A stretch of 64,000 bases of DNA from Solimonas thermocellulolyticum. GTDB taxonomy: Bacteria > Pseudomonadota > Gammaproteobacteria > Nevskiales > Nevskiaceae. Below are positions 32,197 through 41,621 of the stretch, in pieces. Within the stretch, counting starts at the first letter, position 1, and each line of letters starts with the position of its first letter. The position numbers and the translations under genes were made by a program. The DNA is taken from the NCBI RefSeq assembly GCF_040327995.1, contig NZ_JBEPIJ010000006.1:1-64000 (forward strand), given 5' to 3'. The notes under the pieces are model-generated. The model saw only the letters and a list, made by a program, of their open reading frames with translations. It made no database searches and had not been told where the DNA came from.

Positions 32197-33552
32197 CTAC
32201 TTGGTCGCCAGTTTCGACACGCTGGTCGGGCTGAAATCCTCGACCGTGAACTTGCGCGACGCCGTCTCGGCATCCTCGTTGTTCGCCGCCATGACCAGAT
32301 AGCGCGCGCTCTGCAGGTCATATACGGTTTCGAGCACCGGCAACTGGTAGGGCTTGTCGTAGGCGATCACGTGATGGCCTTCCTGGACGCGCCAGAGCTG
32401 ATCGCGCTGATCGTAGACGTCCACGGCGACGATCTGCCAGGAATCCTCGTCGACGTAGAAGGTGCGGCGCTTGTACAGGTGACTCACACCCGGCTTGACG
32501 AAGGAATCGACGACCCAGACGCGGCGCAGCTCGTAGCGCGCGTGCTCCTGGTTGATGTGCGCCTTCTTCATCACATCGCTGTACTTGAGCTTGTCGCTGT
32601 GGATCGCGTAGCTGTTCGCCGGCACGTAGATTTCCTTCTTGCCGACCAGTTTCCACTGGTAGCGATCCATGGCACCGTTGAACATGTCGAGCTGGTCATT
32701 GGTGCGCAGGCCGTCCGAGGCCGTACCGGGGTTGTCGTAGGCGACGTTCGGCGCGCGGCGCAGACGCCGCTGGCCCGGGTTGTACTGCCAGGCGCCGCGC
32801 GGCTCCTTGACCTGGTCCATGGTCTCGTGCACCAGCAGGATGGTGCCGGCCAGGCGCGCCGGCTCGGTCGTGACCTGCAGAAAGTACAGGATCTTGTTGT
32901 TCAGCGACGCCGGGTCGATGCCCGGCTGGCTGTAGACGAAGAAGGCATCCTCCTGGATCTTCACCAGGTTGTAGTCGCCCGCGGTGGTCACCGCGAACTG
33001 GTTGTTCCAACGACGCACGCCGATGTCGCGATAGCGCACCTTGTGGTTCCAGATGACCTCATGGCCGTTCTGCGGAATCGGAAATGGAATGCCGGTGATC
33101 GCCCCCTGCAGCGCCTCACCGTTGCCGCCGAGCGTCGCGCTGGTCGCGTTCTTAAACGTGGCGTCATAAATGAACTGGGGGTTGGCGAAGCTGCGCCGCG
33201 TCTTGTAGACCTTCATCTGATAGCTGTCCGGGTACTTCTCGAACAGCGCGACCTGCCCCGGGGTCAGCTTGGCCTTGTGCTCACCGAGGTTCTTCGCCGT
33301 AATCGTGAACAGTGGCTTGTCGTCGGGAAAGGGGTCGCAGTATCGCGTGCCCTCGCCCTTGAAGCACGGCGGCGCCTGGGTCAGGCCACCGTCCCAGGCC
33401 GGGATGCTGCCGTCGGCGTTGCCCGCCTTGGTCGCACCCACCGGGGTCAGCTCCTTGCCGAGCTTGGCGGCTTCGTCGGCGGAGACTTTGGCGAGCACCG
33501 GGCCGGTCGCGAGCAGGCCCGCGCACAGCGTGATTCGGATCAGCTTGAACAT
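32197..33552 (-). CDS. DUF1329 outer-membrane lipid-handling protein (paralogue 1)
   Basis: A 451-residue secreted protein with a signal peptide ending at PVLAK. Family signatures are SADEAAKLGKELTPVGATKAG, FPIPQNGHEVIWNH, YNPGQRRLRRAPNVAYD and the Asp/Gln-rich C-terminus. DUF1329 proteins have a LolB-like fold and are thought to handle lipids in the periplasm. It stands alone here, while a longer paralogue lies at 41622 beside its usual DUF1302 and RND partners. No operon partner is evident. Confidence 0.83.
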   Translation of the reverse strand: MFKLIRITLCAGLLATGPVLAKVSADEAAKLGKELTPVGATKAGNADGSIPAWDGGLTQAPPCFKGEGTRYCDPFPDDKPLFTITAKNLGEHKAKLTPGQVALFEKYPDSYQMKVYKTRRSFANPQFIYDATFKNATSATLGGNGEALQGAITGIPFPIPQNGHEVIWNHKVRYRDIGVRRWNNQFAVTTAGDYNLVKIQEDAFFVYSQPGIDPASLNNKILYFLQVTTEPARLAGTILLVHETMDQVKEPRGAWQYNPGQRRLRRAPNVAYDNPGTASDGLRTNDQLDMFNGAMDRYQWKLVGKKEIYVPANSYAIHSDKLKYSDVMKKAHINQEHARYELRRVWVVDSFVKPGVSHLYKRRTFYVDEDSWQIVAVDVYDQRDQLWRVQEGHHVIAYDKPYQLPVLETVYDLQSARYLVMAANNEDAETASRKFTVEDFSPTSVSKLATK

Positions 33553-33758
33553 GGATTCGCCCTCGATTTTGTGTTCATACGAGCCGCCGCCCTCGTTGTG
33601 CGCGGCCGCTCGCGCGCACAGGCTAACACCGACGGAGCGGCCGGCGGAAACGGCGGCGCTCGCGATCGGCGCCGCCGTGCCAGGATCGAGGACGTTCGCC
33701 GGCGTGCCGCCGGCGTCGGACGTGCAGCGCTGCGCAGACGTCGCGATCGACCGTGTCG

Positions 33759-35576
33759 TCACTCGAAAACGAAGGACTCGACCGGCAGTTTCATCAGCGA
33801 CTTGCTCGGCTTGACCATGGATGCGGCGTGCGCCTTGGCGCGCGGCAGCAGATGGTCGAAGTAAAAGCGCGCCGTCGCGATCTTGGCCTTGTAGAACGCC
33901 GGTGTCTCGGCGCCGCCCTGTGCCAGCTTCTGGCTGGCGACCGCGGCCTGCAACGCCCAGAAGTAGGCCATGGTCACGTAGCCCGAGTACATCAGGAAGT
34001 GATGGCTCGCGGCGCTGACCACGTCGCGGTCCTTGCGCGCCATCAGCATGATGCGCATGGTCAGCACGTTCCATTCGGCCGCGTAGCGGGCCAGATCCGC
34101 CGCATAGCGACGCAGCTTGCCGTTGCGCATGTGCTCGACCGCGAACTTGCCGATCAGCGCGGTGAAGTCGCGCACCGCCTTGCCGCGCGTGGTCAAAAGC
34201 ACCTTGCGGCCGAGTAGATCCAGCGCCTGGATGCCGGTGGTGCCTTCATAGAGCGTGCTGATGCGCGCGTCGCGCGCGATCTGCTCCATGCCGTGTTCCC
34301 AGATGTAGCCGTGGCCGCCGAACACCTGTATGCCGAGGTTCGCAGCCTCGAGGCCCATCTCGGTGAGAAAGCCCTTGAGGATCGGCGTCAGAAAACCGAG
34401 CTTGTCGTCCCAGTGCCGGTACTTCTGCGGATCGTTCTCGAGGATGCCGTTGACCATGTGATCGGCATACTGGGCCGCGAAGTAGATCATCGCGCGCCCG
34501 CCCTCGGCGACCGCCTTTTGCGTGAGCAGCATGCGGCGCACATCGGCGTGATGGATGATGGCGTCGGCGACCTTCTCCGGCTCCTTCTTGCCGGACAGCG
34601 CGCGCATGGAGCGACGCTCCTTGGCATAGGCCAGCGCGTTCTGGTACGACAGCTCCGCGTGCGCCACGCCCTGCACGGCGGTGCCGACGCGGGCGGTGTT
34701 CATGAAGGTGAACATCGCCTCCAGCCCCTTGTTCGGCTCGGCGATCATGTAGCCGGTCGCGCCATCGAGCACCATCGTGCAGGTGGCCGAGGCCTTGATG
34801 CCCATCTTGTGCTCGATGCCGTCGGCGCGGATGCCGTTGCGCTCACCGAGCGAGCCGTCGGCCTTGACCAGCATCTTCGGCACGATGAACAGCGAGATGC
34901 CCTTGGTGCCCGGCGGTGCATCGGGCAGACGCGCGAGCACGATGTGGATGATGTTCTCGGTCAGATCGTGCTCGCCGGCCGAGATGAAGATCTTGGTGCC
35001 GGTGAGCTTGTAGCTGCCGTCCGCCTGCGGCTCGGCCTTGGTCTTGATCTGCCCCAAGTCGGTACCGCACTGCGGTTCGGTGAGGCACATGGTGCCGAGC
35101 CAGCGCCCCTGGACCAGGGGCGGCATGTAGATCGCCTTCTGCTCGGCGCTGGCGTGCTGCATGATCGTGTTCATCGCGCCCAGCGCAAGTCCCGGATACA
35201 TCGTGAACGACCAGTTCGCGGTCCCGGTCAGCTCCGACTTGATCAGGCCCAGCGACATCGGCATGCCCTGGCCGCCGTATTCCTGCGGATGCGACAAGCC
35301 CTGCCAGCCAGCGGCGGCGTACTGCTCGTAGGCCTGTTTGAAGCCCGTGGGCGTGGTCACCGCGCCGTTTTCGAAGCGACAACCCTCGGCGTCCCCCGAC
35401 AGGTTCAGCGGCGCGAGCACCTCCTCGCAGAACTTCGCGCACTCTTCGAGAATCGCGTTGACCGTGTCCGGATCCGCGTCGTGGCCGTTCGACAGACCGG
35501 CGTAGTGGGACGGGAAATCGAGCACTTCGTTGAGCAAAAAGCGCATGTCGCGCAGCGGCGCCTTGTACACGGGCAT
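33759..35576 (-). CDS. acyl-CoA dehydrogenase with C-terminal extension
   Basis: A 605-residue FAD enzyme of the long-form acyl-CoA dehydrogenase family. It has the substrate/FAD signature CLTEPQCGTDLGQIK, the catalytic Glu in STLYEGTTGIQALDLLGRK, and the extra C-terminal helical domain found in long-form bacterial enzymes. It catalyses the first oxidation of beta-oxidation, and the long form suggests long acyl chains. It diverges from the isomerase gene at 35726, with 149 bases between. Confidence 0.88.
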   Translation of the reverse strand: MPVYKAPLRDMRFLLNEVLDFPSHYAGLSNGHDADPDTVNAILEECAKFCEEVLAPLNLSGDAEGCRFENGAVTTPTGFKQAYEQYAAAGWQGLSHPQEYGGQGMPMSLGLIKSELTGTANWSFTMYPGLALGAMNTIMQHASAEQKAIYMPPLVQGRWLGTMCLTEPQCGTDLGQIKTKAEPQADGSYKLTGTKIFISAGEHDLTENIIHIVLARLPDAPPGTKGISLFIVPKMLVKADGSLGERNGIRADGIEHKMGIKASATCTMVLDGATGYMIAEPNKGLEAMFTFMNTARVGTAVQGVAHAELSYQNALAYAKERRSMRALSGKKEPEKVADAIIHHADVRRMLLTQKAVAEGGRAMIYFAAQYADHMVNGILENDPQKYRHWDDKLGFLTPILKGFLTEMGLEAANLGIQVFGGHGYIWEHGMEQIARDARISTLYEGTTGIQALDLLGRKVLLTTRGKAVRDFTALIGKFAVEHMRNGKLRRYAADLARYAAEWNVLTMRIMLMARKDRDVVSAASHHFLMYSGYVTMAYFWALQAAVASQKLAQGGAETPAFYKAKIATARFYFDHLLPRAKAHAASMVKPSKSLMKLPVESFVFE

Positions 35577-35725
35577 GGCAGAACCTTTGGGATGGATCGG
35601 GAACGTCGCGCAGTCTGCGCACGCACCGACGCGCGGGCATTGGCCGGACATCGCCGGCGCCGCGTCCGCCGGGTAAATCGCGTGCCCGCGCCTACAATGC
35701 ACGGGCCACCTCCCCGGAGCCGCCG

Positions 35726-36352
35726 ATGCCCCCCGCCGTCGAATTCTGGTTCGAGTTCGCCAGCAGCTATTCCTACCCGGCCGCCATGCGCATCGAAGCC
35801 GCGGCCGGGGCGGCGGGTGTCCGGGTCGAATGGAAGCCCTTCTTGCTCGGGCCGATCTTCCGCGAACAGGGCTACGACAGTTCGCCGTTCGTGCAGTATC
35901 CGGCCAAGGGCCGCTACATGTGGCGCGATCTCGAACGCATCTGCGCGGCGCAGGGCATCGGTTTTCGCAAGCCCTCGTCGTTCCCGCGCACCAGCGTGCT
36001 CGGCGCGCGCGTGGTCGCCGCCTATGCACGGGAGCCCTGGGTGCCGGACTTCGTGCGCGCGCTGTTTCGCGCCAACTTCGAGTTCGACCGCGACATCGAC
36101 GCGCCCGAGCTGGTGCGCGAGCTGCTCGCCGCATGTGTCGCCGACGCCGATGAACGCCTCGCCGCAGCGCAGTCTGCGCCGCTCAAGCAGCGTCTGCGCG
36201 AGAACACCGAGCGCGCCGCGGCGCTCGGCCTGTTCGGCGCGCCGAGCTTTCGCGTCGGCGACGAGGACACCGGCTGCGAACTGTTCTGGGGCAATGACCG
36301 CCTCGACGAGGCGCTCGCCTGGGCCCGCGGCGCGCATGCGCTGCAGCGCTGA
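35726..36352 (+). CDS. 2-hydroxychromene-2-carboxylate isomerase-like DsbA-fold protein
   Basis: A 208-residue thioredoxin-fold protein. VEFWFEFASSYSYPAAMR at the N-terminus carries the active Ser in place of a DsbA Cys. Later come KPFLLGPIFREQG and the C-terminal LGLFGAPSFRVGDE then LFWGNDRLDEAL, typical of this isomerase family. Known members isomerise naphthalene-pathway intermediates using glutathione; the substrate here is unknown. The stop overlaps the next start (TGATG). Confidence 0.85.
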   Translation: MPPAVEFWFEFASSYSYPAAMRIEAAAGAAGVRVEWKPFLLGPIFREQGYDSSPFVQYPAKGRYMWRDLERICAAQGIGFRKPSSFPRTSVLGARVVAAYAREPWVPDFVRALFRANFEFDRDIDAPELVRELLAACVADADERLAAAQSAPLKQRLRENTERAAALGLFGAPSFRVGDEDTGCELFWGNDRLDEALAWARGAHALQR

Positions 36353-36819
36353 TGCGATCGCTCACGCTGTTCGTCTACGGCAGTCTGCTGGTCCCGGCGG
36401 TGCTGCGCGCCCTGCTCGACCGCGTGCCGATGCTCGCGGCCGCAGAGCTCGCGGAGCATCGTCGCTGCGCGCTGCGCGGCCAAGACTTTCCTGGCCTCGT
36501 GCCGGCGAGCGGCGCTCGCACCTGCGGCGCCGTGATCGCCGTCGGTGTGCGTGAGCTGGCCTACCTCGATGACTGGGAGAGCGACTTCTTCGAGCGCAGC
36601 GCCGTCACCGTGCACATGACCGACGGCAGCGTGCTCGCGGCCCAAGCCTATCTGCTCGCGCCAGCGCATCGTCATCTCGCCACCACGAGGACCTGGACCC
36701 TGCACGACTTCGCCCGGCGCCACGCATCCTCGTGCGCGCGGCGCGCCCGCATCTGGCGCCGTGACCGCGACCGGCGCTTGCGGCACACTACGGGCCCATC
36801 GCCGCGTCAAGAACGATAA
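36352..36819 (+). CDS. gamma-glutamylcyclotransferase-like protein
   Basis: A 155-residue AIG2/GGCT-fold protein: FVYGSLLVPAVLR at the start, with the acidic active-site region in YLDDWESDFFERSAVTV. Such enzymes release 5-oxoproline from gamma-glutamyl amines or glutathione products. This would suit the glutathione-linked isomerase just upstream, with which it is translationally coupled. The C-terminal 40 residues are Arg-rich and may be poorly folded. Confidence 0.7.
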   Translation: MRSLTLFVYGSLLVPAVLRALLDRVPMLAAAELAEHRRCALRGQDFPGLVPASGARTCGAVIAVGVRELAYLDDWESDFFERSAVTVHMTDGSVLAAQAYLLAPAHRHLATTRTWTLHDFARRHASSCARRARIWRRDRDRRLRHTTGPSPRQER

Positions 36820-36829
36820 GCCAGCAGAC

Positions 36830-37834
36830 ATGCGTGATTCGGGACAGTTCCTGCTCGTCGTGCATGAGGCCATGGTCAAGGCCGGCGTCGACGTCGACGC
36901 CGTCTACCGCAAGCTCGGCTACGATGCCGTCAAACTGCCGCTCAAGGAACTGCGCACGCCGCACCAGCAGCAGGCGTTGTTCTGGCAGATCGTCGAAGGC
37001 GTGACCGGCGACGCCGACATCGGTCTGCACCTGTGCCCGCACCTGCCGCCGTTCCGCGGCGAGGTGATCGAGTACCTGATGTTCAGCAGCCCGACCTTCG
37101 GCGACGGCATCCAGCGAGCACTCAAGTACCTGCGCCTGATCAGCGATGCCCTGTCGGTGCGTCTGGTGCACGATACGGCCGGCGCGCGCATCGGCGTGAT
37201 CGGCAGTGCGCTGGAGGCGCCGCAGTTGCGCCACACCGAGATCTGCGTGGTCTACGAGCTGATCCAGTTCGCGCGCTCGGTCACCGAGAACCGCTTCGCG
37301 CCGCCGCTGAAGGTCAAGCTGCGCTGCAGCGCGCGCAGCCCGCGCGCGCAGTACGAAGCGGTGTTCGGCTGCCCGGTGGAGTTCGACGGCCACGAGAGCG
37401 AGATCTGGTTCGACCCGGCGCTGCTCGACTACCGCTCGCCGCGCTGGGACCCGGATCTGCTCAAACTGCACGAGGAGCTGGCGGCCAAGCGCCTGTCCGA
37501 CCTGCGCCGCCGCGACCTGGTCGAACAGATCCGCAAAGTGCTGTCGCAGCGTCTGGAACTGGAGTCCTGCGACCTCGAAGACGTCGCCGCCGAGGTCGGC
37601 CTTCCGCCGCGGCGCCTGCGCTTCGAGCTCGCCCGCGCCGGCACCAGCTTTTCGCAGATCGTCACCGACTTCCGCTACGCGCTCGCGCGGCGCCTGCTCG
37701 CGCGCACCGACGAGTCCATCGACAACATCGTCTATCTCACCGGCTTCTCCGAGCCGAGCACCTTTTACCGCGCGTTCAAACGCTGGTCGGGCATGACGCC
37801 GGTGCAGTACCGCGAGCGCCACCGCAGCGGCTGA
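36830..37834 (+). CDS. AraC-family transcriptional regulator
   Basis: A 334-residue regulator. The N-terminal effector domain is of the Arabinose_bd (PF12625) type. The C-terminal double helix-turn-helix reads LEDVAAEVGLPPRRLRFELA and IDNIVYLTGFSEPSTFYRAFKRWSGMTPVQYRE. Members of this type often control fatty-acid or aromatic use (OruR/ArgR2-like relatives). It probably governs neighbouring acyl-CoA genes; its target is not shown by the sequence. Confidence 0.88.
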   Translation: MRDSGQFLLVVHEAMVKAGVDVDAVYRKLGYDAVKLPLKELRTPHQQQALFWQIVEGVTGDADIGLHLCPHLPPFRGEVIEYLMFSSPTFGDGIQRALKYLRLISDALSVRLVHDTAGARIGVIGSALEAPQLRHTEICVVYELIQFARSVTENRFAPPLKVKLRCSARSPRAQYEAVFGCPVEFDGHESEIWFDPALLDYRSPRWDPDLLKLHEELAAKRLSDLRRRDLVEQIRKVLSQRLELESCDLEDVAAEVGLPPRRLRFELARAGTSFSQIVTDFRYALARRLLARTDESIDNIVYLTGFSEPSTFYRAFKRWSGMTPVQYRERHRSG

Positions 37835-37952
37835 GCCGCGCCTGCCGGCGCGACATCCGCACTGGCGGCCCGGTCAATGCGGTGCGCGGGCGCGCTTGCT
37901 AGCCTGCCCCGCTAAACGGCCGGCCACGAACCGGCGCGAGGAGACACCGCCG

Positions 37953-38180
37953 ATGCCATCACAGAAAAGGCCGCTGGACGCGCTGACCGAGGTGCTCGGC
38001 GGCGCCGCGGTGCCCGGCCTGGAAAAACTCGACGACGCCGAGCTGCAGACCCTGGTCGACGCGGTGCGCAGCGCGCGGCGCGAGCAGCAGCGGCAACTGG
38101 CGCAGGCGACGGATGCGGCGCTCGGCCACCTGCCGCTTTTGCTACGCGGGGCGGTGCGCAAGATCCTGCTACCCCACTAG
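37953..38180 (+). CDS. small hypothetical protein
   Basis: A 75-residue helical protein starting MPSQKRPLDALTEVLGG with a good ribosome site (GAGGAGAC). It ends in a hydrophobic stretch (GHLPLLLRGAVRKILLPH). It precedes and is probably co-transcribed with the helical gene at 38191. Not recognised. Confidence 0.6.
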   Translation: MPSQKRPLDALTEVLGGAAVPGLEKLDDAELQTLVDAVRSARREQQRQLAQATDAALGHLPLLLRGAVRKILLPH

Positions 38181-38190
38181 CTTCGACCCC

Positions 38191-39249
38191 ATGGCCCGAC
38201 TCGCCCATCAGGCGGAAGTGCACAAGCTCGCGCTGCTGCTCGGCAAGCCGCTCGCGGACCTGCCGTTTCTCGACAAGCTCGACCTGCGCACGCTCCGCGC
38301 GCTGCGCGAGCGCATCACGGCGGTGCTGTTCGACGCCGACGCCGAGCTGTTCGGCCGCATCGCCGCGGCGACCCGGCTGATGCCGGGGCCCTTGTCCGCG
38401 GTCATCGCCGAGAAGGCCCTCGGCCCACTGCTGTGCGCCCGCATCGCCGGCCAGCTGCCGCCGGATCGTGCCGTCGACATCGCCAAGCGGCTGCCGACGG
38501 CGTTCCTCGCCGACGTCTGCCTGCAACTGGACCCGCGCCGTGTGCGCGAACTGATCGCGAGCATGCCGGTCGCACGCATCGTCGACGTGGCCCGTGAACT
38601 CGCAGAGCGCAAGGCCTACATCGTCATGGGTCGCTTCGTCGACTGCCTGCCGGAGCCGGCGATGCGTGCGGTGCTCGACGCCCTGCGGGACGACGAAGCG
38701 CTGCTGCGGATCGGCCTGTACGTCGAAGACCCGGCGCAGCTCGACGCGGTCATCGAGATGCTGCCGGATGCGCGGCTGCGCGAGATGATCGCGATCGCGA
38801 TCGCGCAAGGCGCCGAACTCTGGGCCGATGCGCTGGCGCTGATCAACGCCGTCGGGCCACGGCCGAGGCAGCGCATGGCCACGATCGCCGCGGGCTTCGA
38901 CGACGCGCAGATCGCGCGCATGCTCGCGCTGACCCAGACCCAGAACCTGTGGGGCGAGCTGCTGATGCTGATCGCCGAGATGCCGGAGGCGGAGTGCGCG
39001 CGCCTGGCGCGTGCCCCGGGACTGCACGACGACGCGGTGCTGGCCGCGCTGATCCGCGCCACCGATGCCGGCGGACTATGGCCGCAGCTCCTGCCGCTGG
39101 TCGGCCACCTGGACCCAGCGCTGCAGCAACGCGCCGCCGCGCTCGCCGAGCGCCAGGGCGGCGACGTCCTTGCGCGCCTGGACGCGGCGCGCGCTGACTT
39201 CGCCGCCCAGCGCGGCGTCAACTTGGCCAATGCGGCACGAGCAGGGTGA
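38191..39249 (+). CDS. hypothetical helical-repeat protein
   Basis: A 352-residue, all-helical and acidic protein with no signal peptide. About eight loosely repeated helix pairs recur (for example IVDVARELAERKAYIVMGR, MLPDARLREMIAIAIAQG, IAEMPEAECARLARA), with LP-turns between them. This resembles a HEAT- or MgtE-N-like solenoid used for protein contacts. It lies ten bases after the small gene at 37953 and its stop overlaps a dyad before the DUF1302 operon. Function unknown. Confidence 0.65.
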   Translation: MARLAHQAEVHKLALLLGKPLADLPFLDKLDLRTLRALRERITAVLFDADAELFGRIAAATRLMPGPLSAVIAEKALGPLLCARIAGQLPPDRAVDIAKRLPTAFLADVCLQLDPRRVRELIASMPVARIVDVARELAERKAYIVMGRFVDCLPEPAMRAVLDALRDDEALLRIGLYVEDPAQLDAVIEMLPDARLREMIAIAIAQGAELWADALALINAVGPRPRQRMATIAAGFDDAQIARMLALTQTQNLWGELLMLIAEMPEAECARLARAPGLHDDAVLAALIRATDAGGLWPQLLPLVGHLDPALQQRAAALAERQGGDVLARLDAARADFAAQRGVNLANAARAG

Positions 39250-39271
39250 CAGTACCATCGTTTGCTGTCAC
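39246..39271 (+). promoter_or_regulatory. dyad upstream of the DUF1302-DUF1329-YCF48-RND operon
   Basis: GTGACAG and CTGTCAC are perfect 7-bp arms 12 bases apart, overlapping the stop of the preceding gene and 75 bases before the DUF1302 start. A regulator-binding site is plausible; no promoter boxes are certain. Confidence 0.4.
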
Positions 39272-39346
39272 AGTAGCGTTCGTCGCGCACTCCGACGGCA
39301 GGGGGCGCGCGGCGGTCACTCGAGACCAAGCGCAGGGGGAGTGAAC

Positions 39347-41554
39347 ATGTGCGGAATGCGGACCGTCCGTCAGCGGACGTCGATCCACTGGACCTTGATG
39401 GGAATCGCCGGCCTGGCTCTGGCCACGCCGGCCCAGGCCTTCCGCTTCGAATACGGAGAAATCTTCGGCGATCTCAAGACGCGCGTCTCGTTCGGCGCTT
39501 CGTGGCGCGTCGAGGACCGCAACCCGGCGCTGATCGACAAGAACAATCTCGACCCGACGCTGTGCGGCAGCGGCGTCGACGACGCCTGCATCTCGTTCAA
39601 CGAGAATCCGGCGCTGAACCAAAAGATGATCGACGCCCCCGGCGCATTCTTCGGCCTGAACAAGGACGACGGCAACCTGAACTACGACCAAGGCGACGTC
39701 GTCGCCGCCGTGTCCAAGATCAGCAGCGAGCTGTCGCTGACCTGGGGCGAATGGGTGTTCAAGGCCGGCGGCACACTGTTCTACGACCCGATCAACGACG
39801 ACTTCGACGAATTCCATCCGGACACGACCTACCAGCCGCAGCGCACGCCACGTAACGACGCCGTGCGCGGCAGTGTCGGTCACGATTTCCAGATCGGCAA
39901 TCTGCTGGTCAGCACCGCCTTCGAGGCGCTGGACCGCGACTTCGTCGCGACCATCGGCTACCAGACCATCCGTTGGGGCGAATCGACCCTGATCGCGATC
40001 AACAGTCTGAGTGAGATCAACGCGCCGGACGCGCGTTTTCTGTATCAGCCGGGTACGCAGATCGCCGCGGTGTTCCAGACCACGCCGGCAGCGGTGCTGT
40101 CGACGACGCTGGGCGACAGCCTCGCCGTGGACCTGATCTACTTGCTGGGCTGGCGCGGTGTCGAAGTACCCGAGGGCGGCGCCTTCTTCGCCCCCTTCGA
40201 TGTCATCGGTCGCGACTACGCGACGGTCTCGCTCGGCCAGTTCCACGAGGACCCGAACGGCTTGCAGCGCTTGCCCGGCATCGGCGCCGAGATCTCGGAC
40301 ACCTCGCTGACGGTGCCAGTGAGCCAAACCGAGGGCGAACCGCGCGACGCAGGTCAGTTCGGCGTCAAACTGACCTGGTATGCCGCCGACATCAGCACCG
40401 AGTTCGGCTTCTACGCGCTGAACTACCACAGCCGCCTGCCCTACCTGAGCATGTACGCGACCGACGCGACCTGCATCCAGGACACGACCACCGACGTGCT
40501 GCAGGCCACCGCCGACTGCGACGGCATGCGCCTGACACCGAGCGGCCTCGAACCGACGCCGATCGACAGCGCGCGCATCTTCCTCGACTATCCCGAGGAC
40601 ATCCAGCTCTACGGCGTGAGCTTCAACACCACCATCGGCAAGTGGTCGCTCGCCGGTGAGGTCGCGTATCGCCCCAACCTACCGGTGCAGGTGCAGATCA
40701 CCGACGTGGTGTTCACCGCACTGCAGCCGGCGCTGCCCGAGAACGAGATCGTGCTTGGTCTGGGCACGGTCGGCGATCTCACGCTCCCCGGCCTGATCAG
40801 CATCGGCCTGGATCCGACGACGGCGCTCGGCGTGCTGACCTCGCCGCGCACGCTCAGTCTGCTCACACAACTCATCGCCAATCCCGAGAACGATTTCGCG
40901 CTGCCGCCACGTGCGGTCGCGGTACCGAGCTATCTGATGGCCTATCGCGGCTGGGACCGGATCGAACCCAACCAGCTCATCACCGGCTACGAGCGGCTCA
41001 ACGCCGTGCAAATGGACTTCACCGGCATCCGCGTACTCGGCAACAGCGAAAACCCGATCGGTGCCGAGCAGGTGCAGATCATCGCCGAAACCGGCTTCAC
41101 CTGGATCACCGACATGCCCTCGCGCGACGTGCTGCAGTTCGAGGGCGGCGACTACAACAACACCCACGCCAGCCCCGGCGCCGACGGCAGTGGCGATGTC
41201 GGCGATCCCGGCGTCAAGCCGACGCAGCGTCTCAATCCGACGCAGCAGACCGAAGGCTTTGCCGACGATTTCGCCGCCGGTTACCGCCTGATCCTACGCC
41301 TGGAGTACAACAACGTGATCTTCGGCTGGAACTTCAAGCCGCAGATCCTGTGGTCGCACGATGTCTACGGCGTGGCGCCCAGCCCGAACCAGAACTTCAT
41401 CGAAGGGACGATGCTCTGGCAGGTCGGCACCGACATCGAGATCACGCAGAAGCTCGGCGCGCAGTTGTTTTATCAAGGATGGGCCGACGGCGGCACCGTC
41501 AACGGCTATCGCGACAAGGATTTTGCGGGTTTTGCGGTTTCGTACACGTTCTGA
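39347..41554 (+). CDS. DUF1302 outer-membrane protein
   Basis: A 735-residue protein with a signal peptide ending at PAQA. The start of the mature chain (FRFEYGEIFGDLKTRVSFGASWR) and the C-terminal GFAVSYTF match the DUF1302 family of large beta-barrels. Such proteins are found with DUF1329 and an RND pump in gammaproteobacteria using hydrophobic substrates. It is the first gene of a four-gene operon. Barrel topology is inferred from strand patterns. Confidence 0.85.
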   Translation: MCGMRTVRQRTSIHWTLMGIAGLALATPAQAFRFEYGEIFGDLKTRVSFGASWRVEDRNPALIDKNNLDPTLCGSGVDDACISFNENPALNQKMIDAPGAFFGLNKDDGNLNYDQGDVVAAVSKISSELSLTWGEWVFKAGGTLFYDPINDDFDEFHPDTTYQPQRTPRNDAVRGSVGHDFQIGNLLVSTAFEALDRDFVATIGYQTIRWGESTLIAINSLSEINAPDARFLYQPGTQIAAVFQTTPAAVLSTTLGDSLAVDLIYLLGWRGVEVPEGGAFFAPFDVIGRDYATVSLGQFHEDPNGLQRLPGIGAEISDTSLTVPVSQTEGEPRDAGQFGVKLTWYAADISTEFGFYALNYHSRLPYLSMYATDATCIQDTTTDVLQATADCDGMRLTPSGLEPTPIDSARIFLDYPEDIQLYGVSFNTTIGKWSLAGEVAYRPNLPVQVQITDVVFTALQPALPENEIVLGLGTVGDLTLPGLISIGLDPTTALGVLTSPRTLSLLTQLIANPENDFALPPRAVAVPSYLMAYRGWDRIEPNQLITGYERLNAVQMDFTGIRVLGNSENPIGAEQVQIIAETGFTWITDMPSRDVLQFEGGDYNNTHASPGADGSGDVGDPGVKPTQRLNPTQQTEGFADDFAAGYRLILRLEYNNVIFGWNFKPQILWSHDVYGVAPSPNQNFIEGTMLWQVGTDIEITQKLGAQLFYQGWADGGTVNGYRDKDFAGFAVSYTF

Positions 41555-41621
41555 AGGCGTTCTGATGACTGCACCCGGCGCATGCCGCGCGGGTGACGGT
41601 CGGCAACACGAGGAGTGCGAC